A stretch of 64,000 nt of DNA from Sphaerolaimus hirsutus (lineage: Eukaryota > Nematoda > Chromadorea > Monhysterida > Sphaerolaimidae): positions 12,149,206-12,213,205 of the forward strand of contig OZ038459.1 of NCBI GenBank assembly GCA_964036195.1, written 5' to 3'. Under the pieces are notes generated by a model that was not told the origin of the DNA, made no database searches, and was given only the letters and a program-made list of their open reading frames with translations. Position 1 is the stretch's first letter; each line of letters begins with the position of its first letter. The position numbers were made by a program, and so were the translations under genes. Positions 1 to 11,200 of this stretch are shown here, piece after piece.

Positions 1-2523
1 AAGCCAACGGGTGGGCCGACGCCCTCGCCAAGGACATCGCTGATATAAGGAGAATCGATAACGTGGACCATACGGGCATCTTGAGGGCTTATTTGGCCTG
101 TGCTAAAAGTTGGGGTGACGCTGTCACTGCAGGTGTGTGATTGTCAGAACGTGTTTTGTCGTTATATGCCTGTGGAATTAAATGCCCCATATATTGGGCC
201 CACACACTATGGTTGACGTTAATGGTTAATTGTGTGATTTCAACTTTCCTATGTGATGAAGCATAGTTAATTTTATATCGTGACACTTAATTTTCGTTGT
301 TTCTGTTAAGTGTGTTGCTTTAATGTTTTCTGTTGTTTAGTTCACATTTAGTTTCAGTTGACGTTTGTTTGCGATGTCAACTAGTGTGTGTGGGGCCATG
401 CGGGTCAGCGGACAATCAACACCTAAGCATTGAAAACTTTTATTAAATTTTTATTTTAAATTTCAAAATTAAAGCTTAAAATTTTCAGTATTGATTCGCT
501 AGGTATTTGTAATTTCTAGTTGATTTCACTGATTTTGTTGTAAATATATTTGCTAGCAAACGTAAAAAATGTAAATGCAAATGTTATAAATAGTAAAAAG
601 AAAAAGGGTCGTTATTATAAAGACGTTGTTCCCATCACTACTCTCTTCATAGAACCAACGTCCACCTATAGGCGACGTGACACAAATTCGGGCGACTGCG
701 GCGGTGCCCGACTCGGGCTGGACGGCCACGGCGGACAGCATGGACGCGCTCCTGGCTCAGGTGAAGGCCGACTGCGTGCCATTTCAACGGGTCGCCATTC
801 TTCTCGCCAACTACACATTGGGAAGTAGGAAAGTTATCACTGATTTGGCCGTGATGGATAATTTTGATGCGGCGCACGCGTTCCTTACAGATGGTTGGTT
901 CTTGCCCAGCCGTATACTTTTGATAATTTTATATTTTGACCACGTTGCAGATTGTGCTGACCCATTGTTGAGTGACTGGCCAGTTGGCAAGCGTGAAGTT
1001 GATTTGAACAGGGCCAAAGTGTGGCTCGGCGGTGCCAAACTGCTCACCACCGACGAAATGTCCTCGCTAGCACCGGTGAGAGCACCTTCTATGGCCAATT
1101 TTACTGCGCATTAAAGAACTCTGTTACACAAATGAATCCTTTGCCGTTTTCTACCGCAGTGCCTCTTGTGGCCGTGGGTGTTCGACGGCGCGCGGTTAAT
1201 CGAACTGCCCACCAGCTACGACGACCTGTTTGACGTGTACACGACGTCCAAGTGCCCCACGTGCGGCACCGTGCCCGCCCAACCCATTGTGTGCCTAATA
1301 TGCGCCAGGTGCGCTCGCCCTTAGTCGCGACAAAACTCGTATTGCGCCGGACACACCTACCCTGCATGTACTTATTTACCCGATAAAAATGTTTTATGGC
1401 CGAGAAAAAGTGTACGCTGCAGTTACGGTGTCAACTTTCCGTTTTCCGCTTTCCGAACGCAAAATTTTTCCAATTTCTGGCCGCTAAATTTTTTACATTT
1501 ATTGTGCAATTATGTGGGCCGCAGTTATTCGCAGAATTGGCACCGGTTGTCCAACTGGTGCGTAATTCGCAGGCCGCTGTGCCACGGCAGCACGGCGCAG
1601 CGGTGCGGCTGCACGCGGGTCACGTTGACCGGCGGCGCGGCCACAGAACGCAGCGAGGTTGAGGCCCACGTAGATGTGTGCGGCGCTGGTCTCGGTGTTC
1701 TCTTGGATGTCAGGAGCACGCAGGTTTACAAACGTTTTTTAAAACGTCATGTAAACCCGCCAGTCATGTATTTTAGGAGCATTAGCATGAAATGAAGAGA
1801 TTAGTGGCATCGGGTTTAGTAGAGTACGCAGCGCGTGCTGCACTGCGTGTTTTCGTTTTTTGGTGATATCAAAGAAAAATTGAAAAACTCATAAATCAGA
1901 TTGTTACGCAGTTTTTCAATTTTTTGGACTGGTGTGATGAAAACAGCGACAAAAACAATGCGAGTGCACACGTAGTGCGGCCCACGCTATGTAACCTACT
2001 AATCATGTAAGCCCGCTGCTGCTAATGCCCTGTGCAATACTAATCCCCTAAATTACATGACTGGCGGGTTTACATGTCTAGCGGGTTTACATGACTTTTT
2101 TCACTTTACTCATATCTGAAAATCACTTGAAAAAGTGTCAAGTGAAAAAAACGGGCAAATGTGCGTAACGGGCAGATGTGCGTATCAGGCCTGCCCCGTC
2201 TACGTCTTGTGTATTAATTGCGACATGTTGGGCAATGAGTGCCATCTTTGCAAAACAGTATACATGCGTAGCGACCCCCAATTGCATAGGTAACCATCAC
2301 TCGTTCGGGTCTGCGCGGCTACGTGTGGGGTTCGCCCTACTTGGACGCGCACGGCGAGGAGGACAAGGACCTGTCCAGGGGCAGGCCTTTGCTGCTCAGC
2401 GCAGACAGATACAACCTGCTCAACCAGCAGTGGCGCAAAGCTGCAGTGGGGGCACCCAGCGCCCCCTGGAGGTGGATGACCTCCAGTTTGAGACTGCACA
2501 ATCAGGGGGCGCTCATTGAGTAG
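1..2523 (+). CDS. UBR1/2/3-like E3 ubiquitin ligase, C-terminal exons (5' part outside window)
   Basis: C-terminal part of an N-recognin-type E3 ligase, a cytosolic/nuclear protein that recognises degrons and ubiquitinates substrates. Predicted exons are 1-132, 672-893, 951-1075, 1160-1308, 1573-1723 and 2290-2523. Phases agree at every junction: 1 nt carried from 132, a 57-bp in-frame intron 894-950, phase 0 at 1075 and 1723, and 2 nt carried at 1308. Family hallmarks are LIELPTSYDDLF followed by CPTCGTVPAQPIVCLICAR (the Cys-rich segment near the UBR C-terminus), then VDVCGAGLGVLL, then the highly conserved WGSPYLDAHGEEDKDLSRG and RPLLLSADRYNLLNQQW. The stop is at 2521. The intron at 894 could instead be read through. 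The donor at 1724 (GTTTAC) is weak. The last 20-odd residues after the conserved block are lineage-specific. The family call is strong; which UBR paralog it is remains open. Confidence 0.85.
196..397. mobile_element. Short TIR element, CCCACACACTA...GTTGAC family
   Basis: Lies in the first visible intron of the UBR-like gene. The left end reads GGGCCCACACACTATGGTTG and the right end GATGTCAACTAGTGTGTG then TGGGGCC, which are inverted copies of each other. Related inverted pairs occur at 40844-41015 and as single ends near 52013 and 60003. Non-autonomous, with no open frame. Confidence 0.55.
1747..2094. mobile_element. Foldback/MITE with CATGTAAACCCGCCAGTCATG ends
   Basis: Sits in the last intron of the UBR-like gene. 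The left end GTCATGTAAACCCGCC is repeated inverted at 2050-2094 (GGCGGGTTTACATG, then a second GCGGGTTTACATGAC). The interior holds TTTTTCAATTTTTT palindromic runs. No coding potential. Confidence 0.5.
2095..2205. mobile_element. Right-end fragment of the TGATACGCAC element family
   Basis: Carries ACTCATATCTGAAAATCACT and GTGTCAAGTGAAAAAAACGG, followed by GGCAAATGTGCGTAACGGGC and AGATGTGCGTATCAGGCCTG. The same series ends the fuller copies at 33712-34092, 39565-39965 and 47607-47828. The fragment directly abuts the preceding foldback element. Confidence 0.7.
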
Positions 2524-3009
2524 GTAGGTGAGTATGTGAAGGTTTAGTGCTGTTGTTGTGCGATTGAATACTTTGTTACTTTTATGGCTGTTTGGTTGAA
2601 GCATCGGATGCGCGCGCAGTTTTCTGATGTAACATTTCCTTCCATTTCTAATATCACCCACTACCGAAATTCAAATCTTTTTTAGATGTAGCGCGTTGCT
2701 ATATTTAGAAGCATGAATGTTTGGTTGACATTTGACATGCAGTTTGTCATCTGTCTTCCGATATCACGTCAGCTCACTATTGGAACCCATGGTGTACCAT
2801 CGTTTTATCTATGGTATTTATTTGTCGTTGAAACGTTCATTATCATGGCGATCCTACCACTTCTTATCTTTAGCATTTTTAAACCAAAAATAGATTTTGG
2901 CGAAGTGTGCGAAATTTTGTTAGCCCGACACGTTATTTCAGGCAGACCGATCAATCAAATCTGAAGATACATAGGCATGTACCGTCAGCTGGAAAAAACA
3001 CACATGATT
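2524..3009. other. Intergenic, downstream of the UBR-like gene
   Basis: An 83-codon frame at 2713-2964 has no recognisable domain and no supporting splice context. I see no gene and no obvious repeat here. Confidence 0.4.
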
Positions 3010-3640
3010 AACCCATAATTGAGGCCTCTACTTCTAAAACTCGTCAAGTCCACAAAATGTGATTTTGAGTAAATCGCATTTTAAGTTTCGGACCCAATTC
3101 CAGGCCCGTGGTGCGTGTTCAATTTGGCTCTCTCATGCTTTCCATTAAGTTCCATATGTTGACAATAAAGTGTTAAATTTTCAGCCCCTGCTCTCAACCT
3201 TTATGTGCAAAATTGGGTGTCCATAAATTTCCATTCGGTCAGAGCAAAACTGTTTTTGGGAGGGAATTGGACTTGTCGACTTCTTGCACTAACAAACATT
3301 TTTGTTCCCGGGGCAAGCCGAGGCTGCCTAATGGGCAATTTATGCACTTGTCGACTTTTAGAAGTAGCTGTCCATAGTGGACATATCACATTTCTTGCTA
3401 TTTTTTCCCATAAAAAAGGAAGCGGAGGAATGGACTTGTCGACTTCTTGCCCGAATTTTTTTCATTTTTCCCCAAAAATGTCAAATTTGGCACTTTGCCA
3501 TATGGGCATGTGAGGTCAATAATTTCATGGAAAATGATTTAAAAAATGTGCGGAAGTAGCCCCAGATGACGTTTCCGGGCCTAACTCGAAATTTTCATAT
3601 TTTGGACTTGTCGACTTTTAGAAGTAGACACCTCAATTGC
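3010..3640. repeat. Cluster of CTTGTCGACTT motifs
   Basis: The phrase GGACTTGTCGACTT(T/C)T, often followed by AGAAGTAG, recurs near 3268, 3347, 3431 and 3604 with 60-170 bp spacing. A partial inverted copy (CGTCAAGTCCAC) occurs near 3047. This looks like an interspersed repeat with internal subrepeats. It has no coding signal. Confidence 0.6.
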
Positions 3641-5798
3641 TGTATCGATATCAGTTGAGCTACCAAATAACGTGTGGACTAACTAAATTTCACACCGTAC
3701 ATCTGTATCCACATACCGTATGCCTTCGATTAGTTACTTTCGGTAATTATATCGTTAATTATTAGTTCTTCGAGTGGAGGATTATTCAAGGGCGATTTTT
3801 TTGCCTCGCTCGGCTAACAGGGGGGGGGTATTCAAAGTAGGGTAACTGACCGACGGTTTACGGCACTCTATTTTGTGCGGTAGCTAAAAAACTAAAAATT
3901 GTGGCTGTTAAATATTTACTTATTTAGTACAGTATATAAGACTGTGAGTGATCTGACTCTACTCTGAACACCATGGTGTCTTCTGCTTGCATGTTTGCTG
4001 CTGAGACATATAACATCTTCATTTATTGTTGATGCCTATTGCTCTTTGGTTGACGTATTTATTTGAATTGAATATGATAACAGTTCGGTTCGCACCGACT
4101 GTGACATTATGGCTTCAGAATTTAGTGATTTAAGAGCTGGCTTTCGAAGCTTTTTTGACCTATATTTGTCTAGATGACTTCTAATTTGCTGTGATACCCG
4201 CCGTTCTGCTCAGTAAATTATGCTATCCATTACTGTTTATATATAATTGTGAGTCTGTTTATTTACAATTCGATGGCAAATGGTATTTGTTCTAGAGGCC
4301 GCATAGAACAAATACCCCCTACAACAAGAAAAAAATGTTTTCTAATCGGCATGATTACATAGCCCATAAAATTTGATTTTGTCCAAAGACGTATCTCACT
4401 CTGAAACAATCATCCCCGGGGGGGGGGGGTATTTCGAGGAAATACGGTATTCGTATTTCGATAGGAACAACCTCGTTATGAAATGCGCCGCTACCGACAG
4501 CCAGTGTGTCGTAGTTTTTCGAGCGGATTGTGCAGCAGAGTAGGCAAGTAAAAAAACGATTAAAAAAAAACATTTTAAAAAACCCGCCCGCCATCCTTAG
4601 TATAAAGCAATAAAGCTGACCAACTGACCGATTCGTGGCACCAATAGTAGCTGCTTCCTCGTGTGGCACATTCATCTGTACAGTAGTCATTGACACTGGC
4701 GGACATCCCCGGCGCGGGGCTGCAATATCCCCACTGAGAATACTGCGTCAAGTGACCCATTCTGTTGTTATAACGACCACGTCGGCATTTTGGCAAACAT
4801 TACTAGTTTTGAATTTGATTATAAATTTGAAATTTCGTACAAGATTGAAATCGATTTAAATTCAAAGAACAAAATTGTAATTTTCCATCTGGGGTTGTTG
4901 AATTTATTATCCCTCCACGTTGGGCTGACTCACTTTTGATGTATAGCACCAATTGTATAAATCTTCATATCTGTCACACATTGAGAGGCATTTACTGTTC
5001 ATGTAATCATAGTGGACATCTGACATTACCTTCACCCATAGAATGGAGACCCATAGAAATATCCGCAAAGTGGGGTTCCACAAAACCATGTTTACTTGCC
5101 GTTTGTAACAACAGTGGTCCTGTTTTTTTTCAATCAAATTTTTTGCATCAATTCCTATTGGAAATTCCTATTGATGCAGTGTGGACTGTGGTAAATTTTG
5201 TTAAAACTTCATGTATTCCTGTGCTTGCGCGAGAAAGGCGTGGTGTTTTTTAAGATGACAAATTTTGAGTAGTTTATTAATTTCTCAATTTTCAATGCTT
5301 TTATTGGGAAAAATCTACTTATGGCTTGAAGACATTGAAGACCTCATAGGGGAATTAAACCGGAGGGAAAAGTGGTCGGCTACCGGTAAAAAGTGACCAA
5401 AAATAGAAAAGCTCTCTTTTATTAGAAGAAATATCGTAAGCACATATAAACACCGTCCAAGCCAACTCTGGCACCTACTTTTCTAGTTGTTCTGCTGTGG
5501 TGGAGGGATTTATTTGAAATTTTGAGGGATATACTCGATGCCCCCACTACTGTACAGGGCATAGGCATTGAGTCTTTTTAAATGCAGTCAAGTACCAGAT
5601 CTGTCTGCAACAGTGTATTTTTTTAATTCCTGTGGGTGCTGAACTTGGGTGGAATTGCGACATTTTTATTAAAAAAGTTGTATAGAACAGCCCGTTGTGG
5701 GGAGGGTCCCAGGTCTCTGTTGCTAGTGTTTAGTAGTGGGGTGATGGGATCCTGACCAAATTTCAGACCTTGACCCTTCTCATAGCTAGAGCTGCGGC
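3641..5798. other. Repeat-rich intergenic stretch without a recognised gene
   Basis: Contains a G9 run near 3820, a perfect hairpin at 4282-4316 and the right end of a TACCGTATT-family element at about 4395-4450 (a G-run, then TATTTCGAGGAAATACGGTA). A TTCTTCTAATAG-like fragment lies near 5420 in reverse form. Open frames are short and without domains. Confidence 0.4.
4282..4316. repeat. Perfect 13-bp stem hairpin
   Basis: GGTATTTGTTCTA and its exact reverse complement TAGAACAAATACC flank a 9-nt loop (GAGGCCGCA). It lies in a stretch without a gene. Confidence 0.75.
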
Positions 5799-6096
5799 CA
5801 GGGGTATTCTAGATTTTGACCCTCCGGAGGGTTGGATAGATAGCAAATCGCTCCTCCAGAGTGATAGGTAGCTGACAAATTTTCTTGGGGGGGTTTGCGG
5901 GGGTTCAATATATAGGTACAGAAGGACGAAAAGGGAGAAAAATCACTAAAAGTAGGTGAAAAAATGGTAGGTAAAAATAGGCAGTAGTTAGACGCATGAA
6001 CTAATGATTTTGGAAGTGAATATATATGAAAAGGTATGAAAAATAGCGATTTTGTGTGAAAATTGGGGGTCGTGTTTCTCAAAAATTACTCCAGAT
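5799..6096. mobile_element. CAGGGGT-family (hAT-like) MITE, 3' part lost
   Basis: Begins CAGGGGTATTCTAGATTTTG and contains the family signature CTCCGGAGGG with GATAGATAGCAAATCGCTCC. It breaks off where the TACCGTATT-family element starts at 6097. The complete copies at 45995-46481 and 50560-51071 define the family. Confidence 0.65.
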
Positions 6097-6225
6097 ACCG
6101 TATTTCCTCGAAATACCCGCCCCCCCTCGAAATACCCCCCCCCTTCGAAATACCCCTCCCCCCTTCGAAATACCCCGCCCCTTCTTTTGCAGACTCGCAC
6201 ATCTATTAGAAGAAATATGGTACTC
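6097..6225. mobile_element. TACCGTATT-family MITE, hybrid ends
   Basis: The left end is TACCGTATTTCCTCGAAATA followed by four degenerate CTCGAAATACCCCC echoes. The right end, ATTAGAAGAAATATGGTA, belongs to the TTCTTCTAATAG-ended family. It therefore looks recombinant between two related families. Confidence 0.6.
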
Positions 6226-6385
6226 CTTACCATGGTACTCAATGAAAATCTGCTGAACCGCATTCACTGCTATAAGCTAGCGAAGTGTCACTATTAGGCC
6301 GGAATTAGAGCTCAGCGTCGATTCGACGTGAGCTCTAATTCCCGCTTTATTGTGACATAATTACCCAAAGCACAGTAATGAAATT
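6226..6385 (-). pseudogene. Broken copy of the last AGMO exon
   Basis: On the minus strand this matches the terminal exon of the alkylglycerol monooxygenase gene at 8276-8504. VNAVQQIFIEYHGKEYH corresponds to VDTVHQIFIEYLGREYV in the intact gene. The nucleotide match continues on the far side of a 49-bp insert (CATAATTACCCAAAGCACAG against CACAATTCCACAACGCACAG). A TAG replaces a sense codon at the position of ALM, and a MITE truncates the 3' side. No other exon of this copy was found nearby. Confidence 0.75.
6297..6345. mobile_element. 49-bp palindromic insertion (copy 1)
   Basis: The near-palindrome has arms GGAATTAGAGCTC and GAGCTCTAATTCC around CGTCGATTCGACG. The exact reverse complement of all 49 bp occurs at 16783-16831. 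It interrupts the AGMO pseudo-exon, and flanking bases (ATTA left, TTTA right) suggest a 3-4-bp A/T target duplication. No coding capacity. Confidence 0.75.
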
Positions 6386-7764
6386 TGAACCTATATTTGC
6401 ATGCTGTCATGTGAAGGCTTGGATGTAGGAGTAAACCAAAGGTTCATTTTTCCTAGCGCAAATTTTGGTGGGGGTTCATTGAAGGTGGTGTATTTAGTGT
6501 TTTTTGGGTTTATAATTTCGTCAGAAATTTTTGTGAAGTGATTAGTAAAGAATATGGCTTAAAGTACACAAAACTGGTGATAAATGTGTCCAAATATGAT
6601 ATATCAATATGATCAAAATGATATATGATATATCGCGTAACGAACTAGTCTAGGTTTGTGTAGGTGCTATGCAAACTGGCTGCAATAAATACATCATGTA
6701 TAATATTTTACATTGCATACATGATGTACATCATTCCAGGTGGGTATTAATTTCCTAGGCGCCACATAAACTTGTTTTCACGGTTCCAATTTGAAAACTC
6801 GATCGAAATCTTGTCGATCTCTTTCAACAGTATTTCACGGACATTTCTGTAAACTAATAATGGAAACGTAATACCGGTGTGCTGAGTCTAAGTTGGAAGG
6901 AATGGTCGAAGCGTCGCTCAGCGTTCGCGTCGCTATTCAGTTTTTGAACGAGTTTTCAAATTAGAACCATGAATATTAGCTTGTGTGGCTACAAAGTGGC
7001 CCTTGTGAGGAGCCCGTGCCATTATGCATCTAAACCGATTATGCATCTTGGCCCATTATGCACCTAATACTACCCATTATGCATCTAGACTGATTACTCA
7101 CGAGTACTCACTTACTACGAGTACAGAAAACGTATTTTAAGAGCCAAGTGGGATTATCTCGGGGGCATGTATTTCGAGGGGGGTGTATTTCGAGAGGGAT
7201 GTATTTCGAGGGGGATGTATTTAGAGGGGGATGTATTTAGAGGGGGTATTTAGAGGAAATACCGTATTCAGAAAATATAATGAGACTGCATGAAAAGTGT
7301 TCATTGGTCATTCAAATGTTGATATACCTACGTTTATATATAGCCCGAACTATTTTTATCAGTGAGGCTACCGGAAGTGGTAGATAACTAACTCAATGTG
7401 TGCGAATGTTTTTGTGTTTATTGTTCAACTAAGCCACATTTTTACCGACGTTCCCGTATCTCCTGTCCCGACTGCTGTAAACCTATCCAAAATAAATAAC
7501 AATCGGCTGGGAAAGCAAAAAAGGATGTTTATAGAAAAGTTGTGATAATAACGTAATCACGTCGGTGCGGTCCCCGTGGGGTGTCAATAAAATCAGTGGC
7601 CGGAAATAAATTTTCAAAGTAAACAATCAAATGTAAACTATTTTCATATTTTGTTGAAAATCGGAAAACATTTGGAAATGTGACACGTCAGATATTGACG
7701 CATGGATATACTGTAACGAGTTCAATATTAAAAAGTTCCCGCGGAAAATATCGCAATTATGCTA
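6386..7764. other. Intergenic, degraded TACCGTATT-family sequence
   Basis: Positions 6500-6735 carry the characteristic interior of the family (ATACATGATGTACATCATTC, and a TTACTAC-type block in reverse). Positions 7145-7265 are a short copy: five echoes of TATTTCGAGGGGG ending in AGAGGAAATACCGTA. A TTATGCATCTA motif recurs at 7023-7090. No gene seen. Confidence 0.45.
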
Positions 7765-8270
7765 CGATTACAGCTCGGGCGTAAAATTCCAGCGTAAAAT
7801 TCCATCGCAAAATTGATTACATAAAAGTGGATGATGATACAGGTCTGCAATTTTTCATGGAGAATATGTTTATCAATACCTTCATTGTGTCCGAGAGTCA
7901 TCATCCACAGTCACTGCATTTTGATTGTTGAAATTCAAAAATTTCTATTTTACGCTGGAATTTTACGCCAGCTGAAGAAAAGTCAATTTTACGCCAGGTG
8001 ATCGCATGCAATGACATAGCGTAGAATTGATTTTTCTTCAGCTGGCGTAAAATTCCAGCGTAATTTGCGTAATAAGTTATAAGCGTAATAGAAATTTTTG
8101 AATTTCCACAATCAAATTGCAGTGACTGTGGATGATGACTATCGGACACAATGAAGGTATTGATAAACATATTTTCCATGAAAAATTGCAGACCTGTATC
8201 ATCATCCCTTTTATGTAATCAATTTTGCGATGGAATTTTACGCTGGAATTTTACGCCCGAGCTGTAATCG
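7765..8270. mobile_element. 506-bp foldback element abutting the AGMO stop codon
   Basis: The two arms of about 220 bp are nearly exact inverted copies. The left starts CGATTACAGCTCGGGCGTAA and the right ends in its complement, TTACGCCCGAGCTGTAATCG. The sub-motif TAAAATTCCAGCG is repeated inside. The element ends about 6 bp from the AGMO stop, so it forms the start of that gene's 3' flank. A half copy lies at 21410-21669. Confidence 0.8.
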
Positions 8271-8275
8271 CTCCA

Positions 8276-11200
8276 TTAGTCGCGGTTGTCCTCAGTATGT
8301 TGACTCAACCTCGAGTTATTGCGCAAAATTATTACCCCAATGATTACCCACGCAAGCAGAGAGATACCAGACATTAATTCATACAGAGTCACATACTCCC
8401 TGCCAAGGTACTCGATGAAAATCTGATGGACCGTGTCCACTGCCATAAGCGCGCCAAGTGTCACCAGGTTGCGACACAATTCCACAACGCACAGTGCTCG
8501 CACCCTGCAATTCGAATGTACATATGCAGATGGAACAGTCTGTTGGATCAGTGCCAAAGGGGGGTGCATCATTTAGTATGCTACTCACTTAGTATGACGC
8601 GGAAATGCACGGTTGGTATGCTGTAGTGCCTCATTTCAAGTGCTACTGTGCTAGAAGTTAATTGAGAAGTAAAATGCGAAGTGAATCGAGAAGTAGAAAA
8701 GTAAAAACACATGGCTAGTGACAAGAAAATGCTTAAAAAATATTTAACAAATTCAATTCACTTCTAATGCTCATGACATCCATCTTAAGTGTCACATTTG
8801 ATGAGCAAGCATGAGATGATTTTATGACGGCATACAACGTGTAGCTAGTTGTCATGTGAAGCGATGCCTTACAGCATACTAAGTGAGCTTTTTTGGCATC
8901 ATACCAAACGACTAGCATCCTAAGTGGTCTGGCCTCAGGCCAAAGGCAGAATGTGTAAGCTGAGTGGTTTTTAATGTTTAGATTATCAAAAGATTACCTT
9001 TGATCAAATGCGGCGGTGATCGCATAAAGTGTTGCCAAACAGTGGGCCAGGTAAGCATATCGCACGATTCCCTGCAAATGTGCAAATGATTGATAAATAT
9101 TGTGCATAGAAACTTGCGGCCAGCTTCATATATAGGTAATCAGAACAGAACCCACATTCATGGCAGAATCTGGGCCGGCAAAGTAGCATGGTGCTAGCAA
9201 GAGAAGCTGGCAAAATGCATAGGCCGCTAGACATCTGTCTGCCATTGCGTTGGTCGATGACACCACACCAACGATGTCTTGTAATTCGCTTGAATATACC
9301 AATTTCTCCCTTCTGTCTTCAGTTCCTTGTACCTGCATTAAAGTTACATTTAAGTACACTTTCATTCAACCGCATTTTTTGTCAGAATACAATCTGAAAT
9401 GATGCGATCGCGTTCAATGTTACGTTTTCCTGACTAGTTTTCCGTGTTTTTTTCAAAGAAACTTCAAGATAAGCATGATGATGGTTCATGTATTCACTTA
9501 TTCGAGGGTTTACGAGAGTGGGTTATTTATAACTATTGAGTGGTCTACAGTGCGCGCAGAAATTCCTGTGCGTATTGGCACCGAGCCATGTGCCACTGTT
9601 ACTCCGCGCACTCGCGCCAGCCTACATCATTAAACTGTACGCGAATTTTGCCCGGCCGGGCGGGTCGTTTTCCCTATACAAACTCGTGATTTTTACAAAC
9701 ATTTTGAGGCCCATCACGCGCTTGAAAATGGGAATTGTGGGTCGAGCGTACGCACAGAGGGCTAAAATTACATGCGTTCTCTGACAAATGTAAGAAAATG
9801 TCGAAATTTGACTGTCATTATTGAGCCCACACACACAAAAAGGCGAGCCTGACGGAAAATCCGCAATTCTCGAGGGACGTCCCGCGCGGGCGAAAACACA
9901 AAAGTGGGCGGAGCCTACTCAGAGCGGCGATGCGCATCAAAATATGTGCGCATCAAAAATAAAAAATATGCACTGTAAATCATTACGTGTCAATATTGAA
10001 ACCGACACTAACTGGGAGTATCTTTTCTCTTGGATCTATCCACCGTTTCCACAGTGCGGATTGGCAAATCTTGCTCTCGGGTGTCTCTACATTTTGGTTT
10101 CAATTTTTTTTCTTCCCATTTTTAAGTAATTCTGAAATGTTGTGAAAAACAACCCACCTCCTGTCCATCCTAGAGGGTAGACAATGGTCTTCAGTTTCGT
10201 CAGTATGCTGCCTGGAGTTCTCAATGGCTTGTTTATCAGGTAGTACTTGACAATTTGGAACTGCAGAATTTATAAAAATCTTTTGATAGTTCCCTGAACT
10301 GACTGTATTTCCTCGAATTACCCCCTCTGGTTTATTTTTTCAGAGTGGAAATTTTGAGGGAGGGTTAAATGAAGTTAAATGATGTACCGTAAAATTAGGA
10401 ATTTGTGTACACTGTGTGAGCCTGTCTATGTAAATCTACGCGCTTCTGTCTGTTATAATTGTAAGATTACTGCGAGGTGTTTTTCAATACAATTTTCCAT
10501 GTTTCTGCAACTTTTGAAGTTTTTACTTCACTCTAGAATACTCTCACAATAGTAACTTTGAGTTAGAAAGCTTGCTTGACCCAACCCAACATTTTCTGTA
10601 TTAAATTGCTGTTTCTGATCAAAAGTAAAGTGCCTGAAACAACCTTGAAAACCCCCTTGTTTCACACGCAACAACAAAACGAATCACACACAACCATAAA
10701 CTGCTGGCAAGTGTTCTGTTCGGCTAAAATGGAAAATCCAACAACTCTATAGACCGTCGCTCATTACAGTTTGAAGACACTGAAATCAGTGGCACATTGC
10801 TGAATTCGGACGCTTCATCACACTATTTTGAGGATGGGGGTATTTCAAGGGGGGGGGGGATTTCGAGGGGGATATTTTGAGGAAATACGCTAAATATATT
10901 AATATATGATAAACGTTGTATTGTGCAAGTCAACCTGATGCTTTATGCAGTCATAATATTTCAGTTGCTGCATTGCGCTTCCATATTTCACCGGTTCACT
11001 GTCCCTCTCCTCGACTAGTGTCCCAAACAATCTGTCCCAGATACTAAGAACACCCCCATAGTTTGTGTCTATGCAGTATGGGTTCCTGCCATGGTGCACT
11101 CGGTGTAAAGATGGAGTGATCAGGATGTAGTCCAGTATCGGCACGTTCCGTATTAGCTAAGACGAAATGGTATAGAGTGAATAGAACGATGCCTGGCATG

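Noticed and set aside
1-140. RNase H-like end of a retroelement (GWADALAKD resemblance)
   Set aside because: The segment has a good splice donor at 133 and joins in phase to the UBR-like exon at 672; the similarity is too short to support RNase H.
4080-4260. tRNA or small structured RNA between repeats
   Set aside because: No A/B box arrangement or cloverleaf could be traced; I found no convincing tRNA or rRNA anywhere in the window.
9622-9834. Minus-strand frame as an additional AGMO exon
   Set aside because: It does not resemble the family, and the 41-bp exon at 10044-10084 already joins neighbouring exons in phase.
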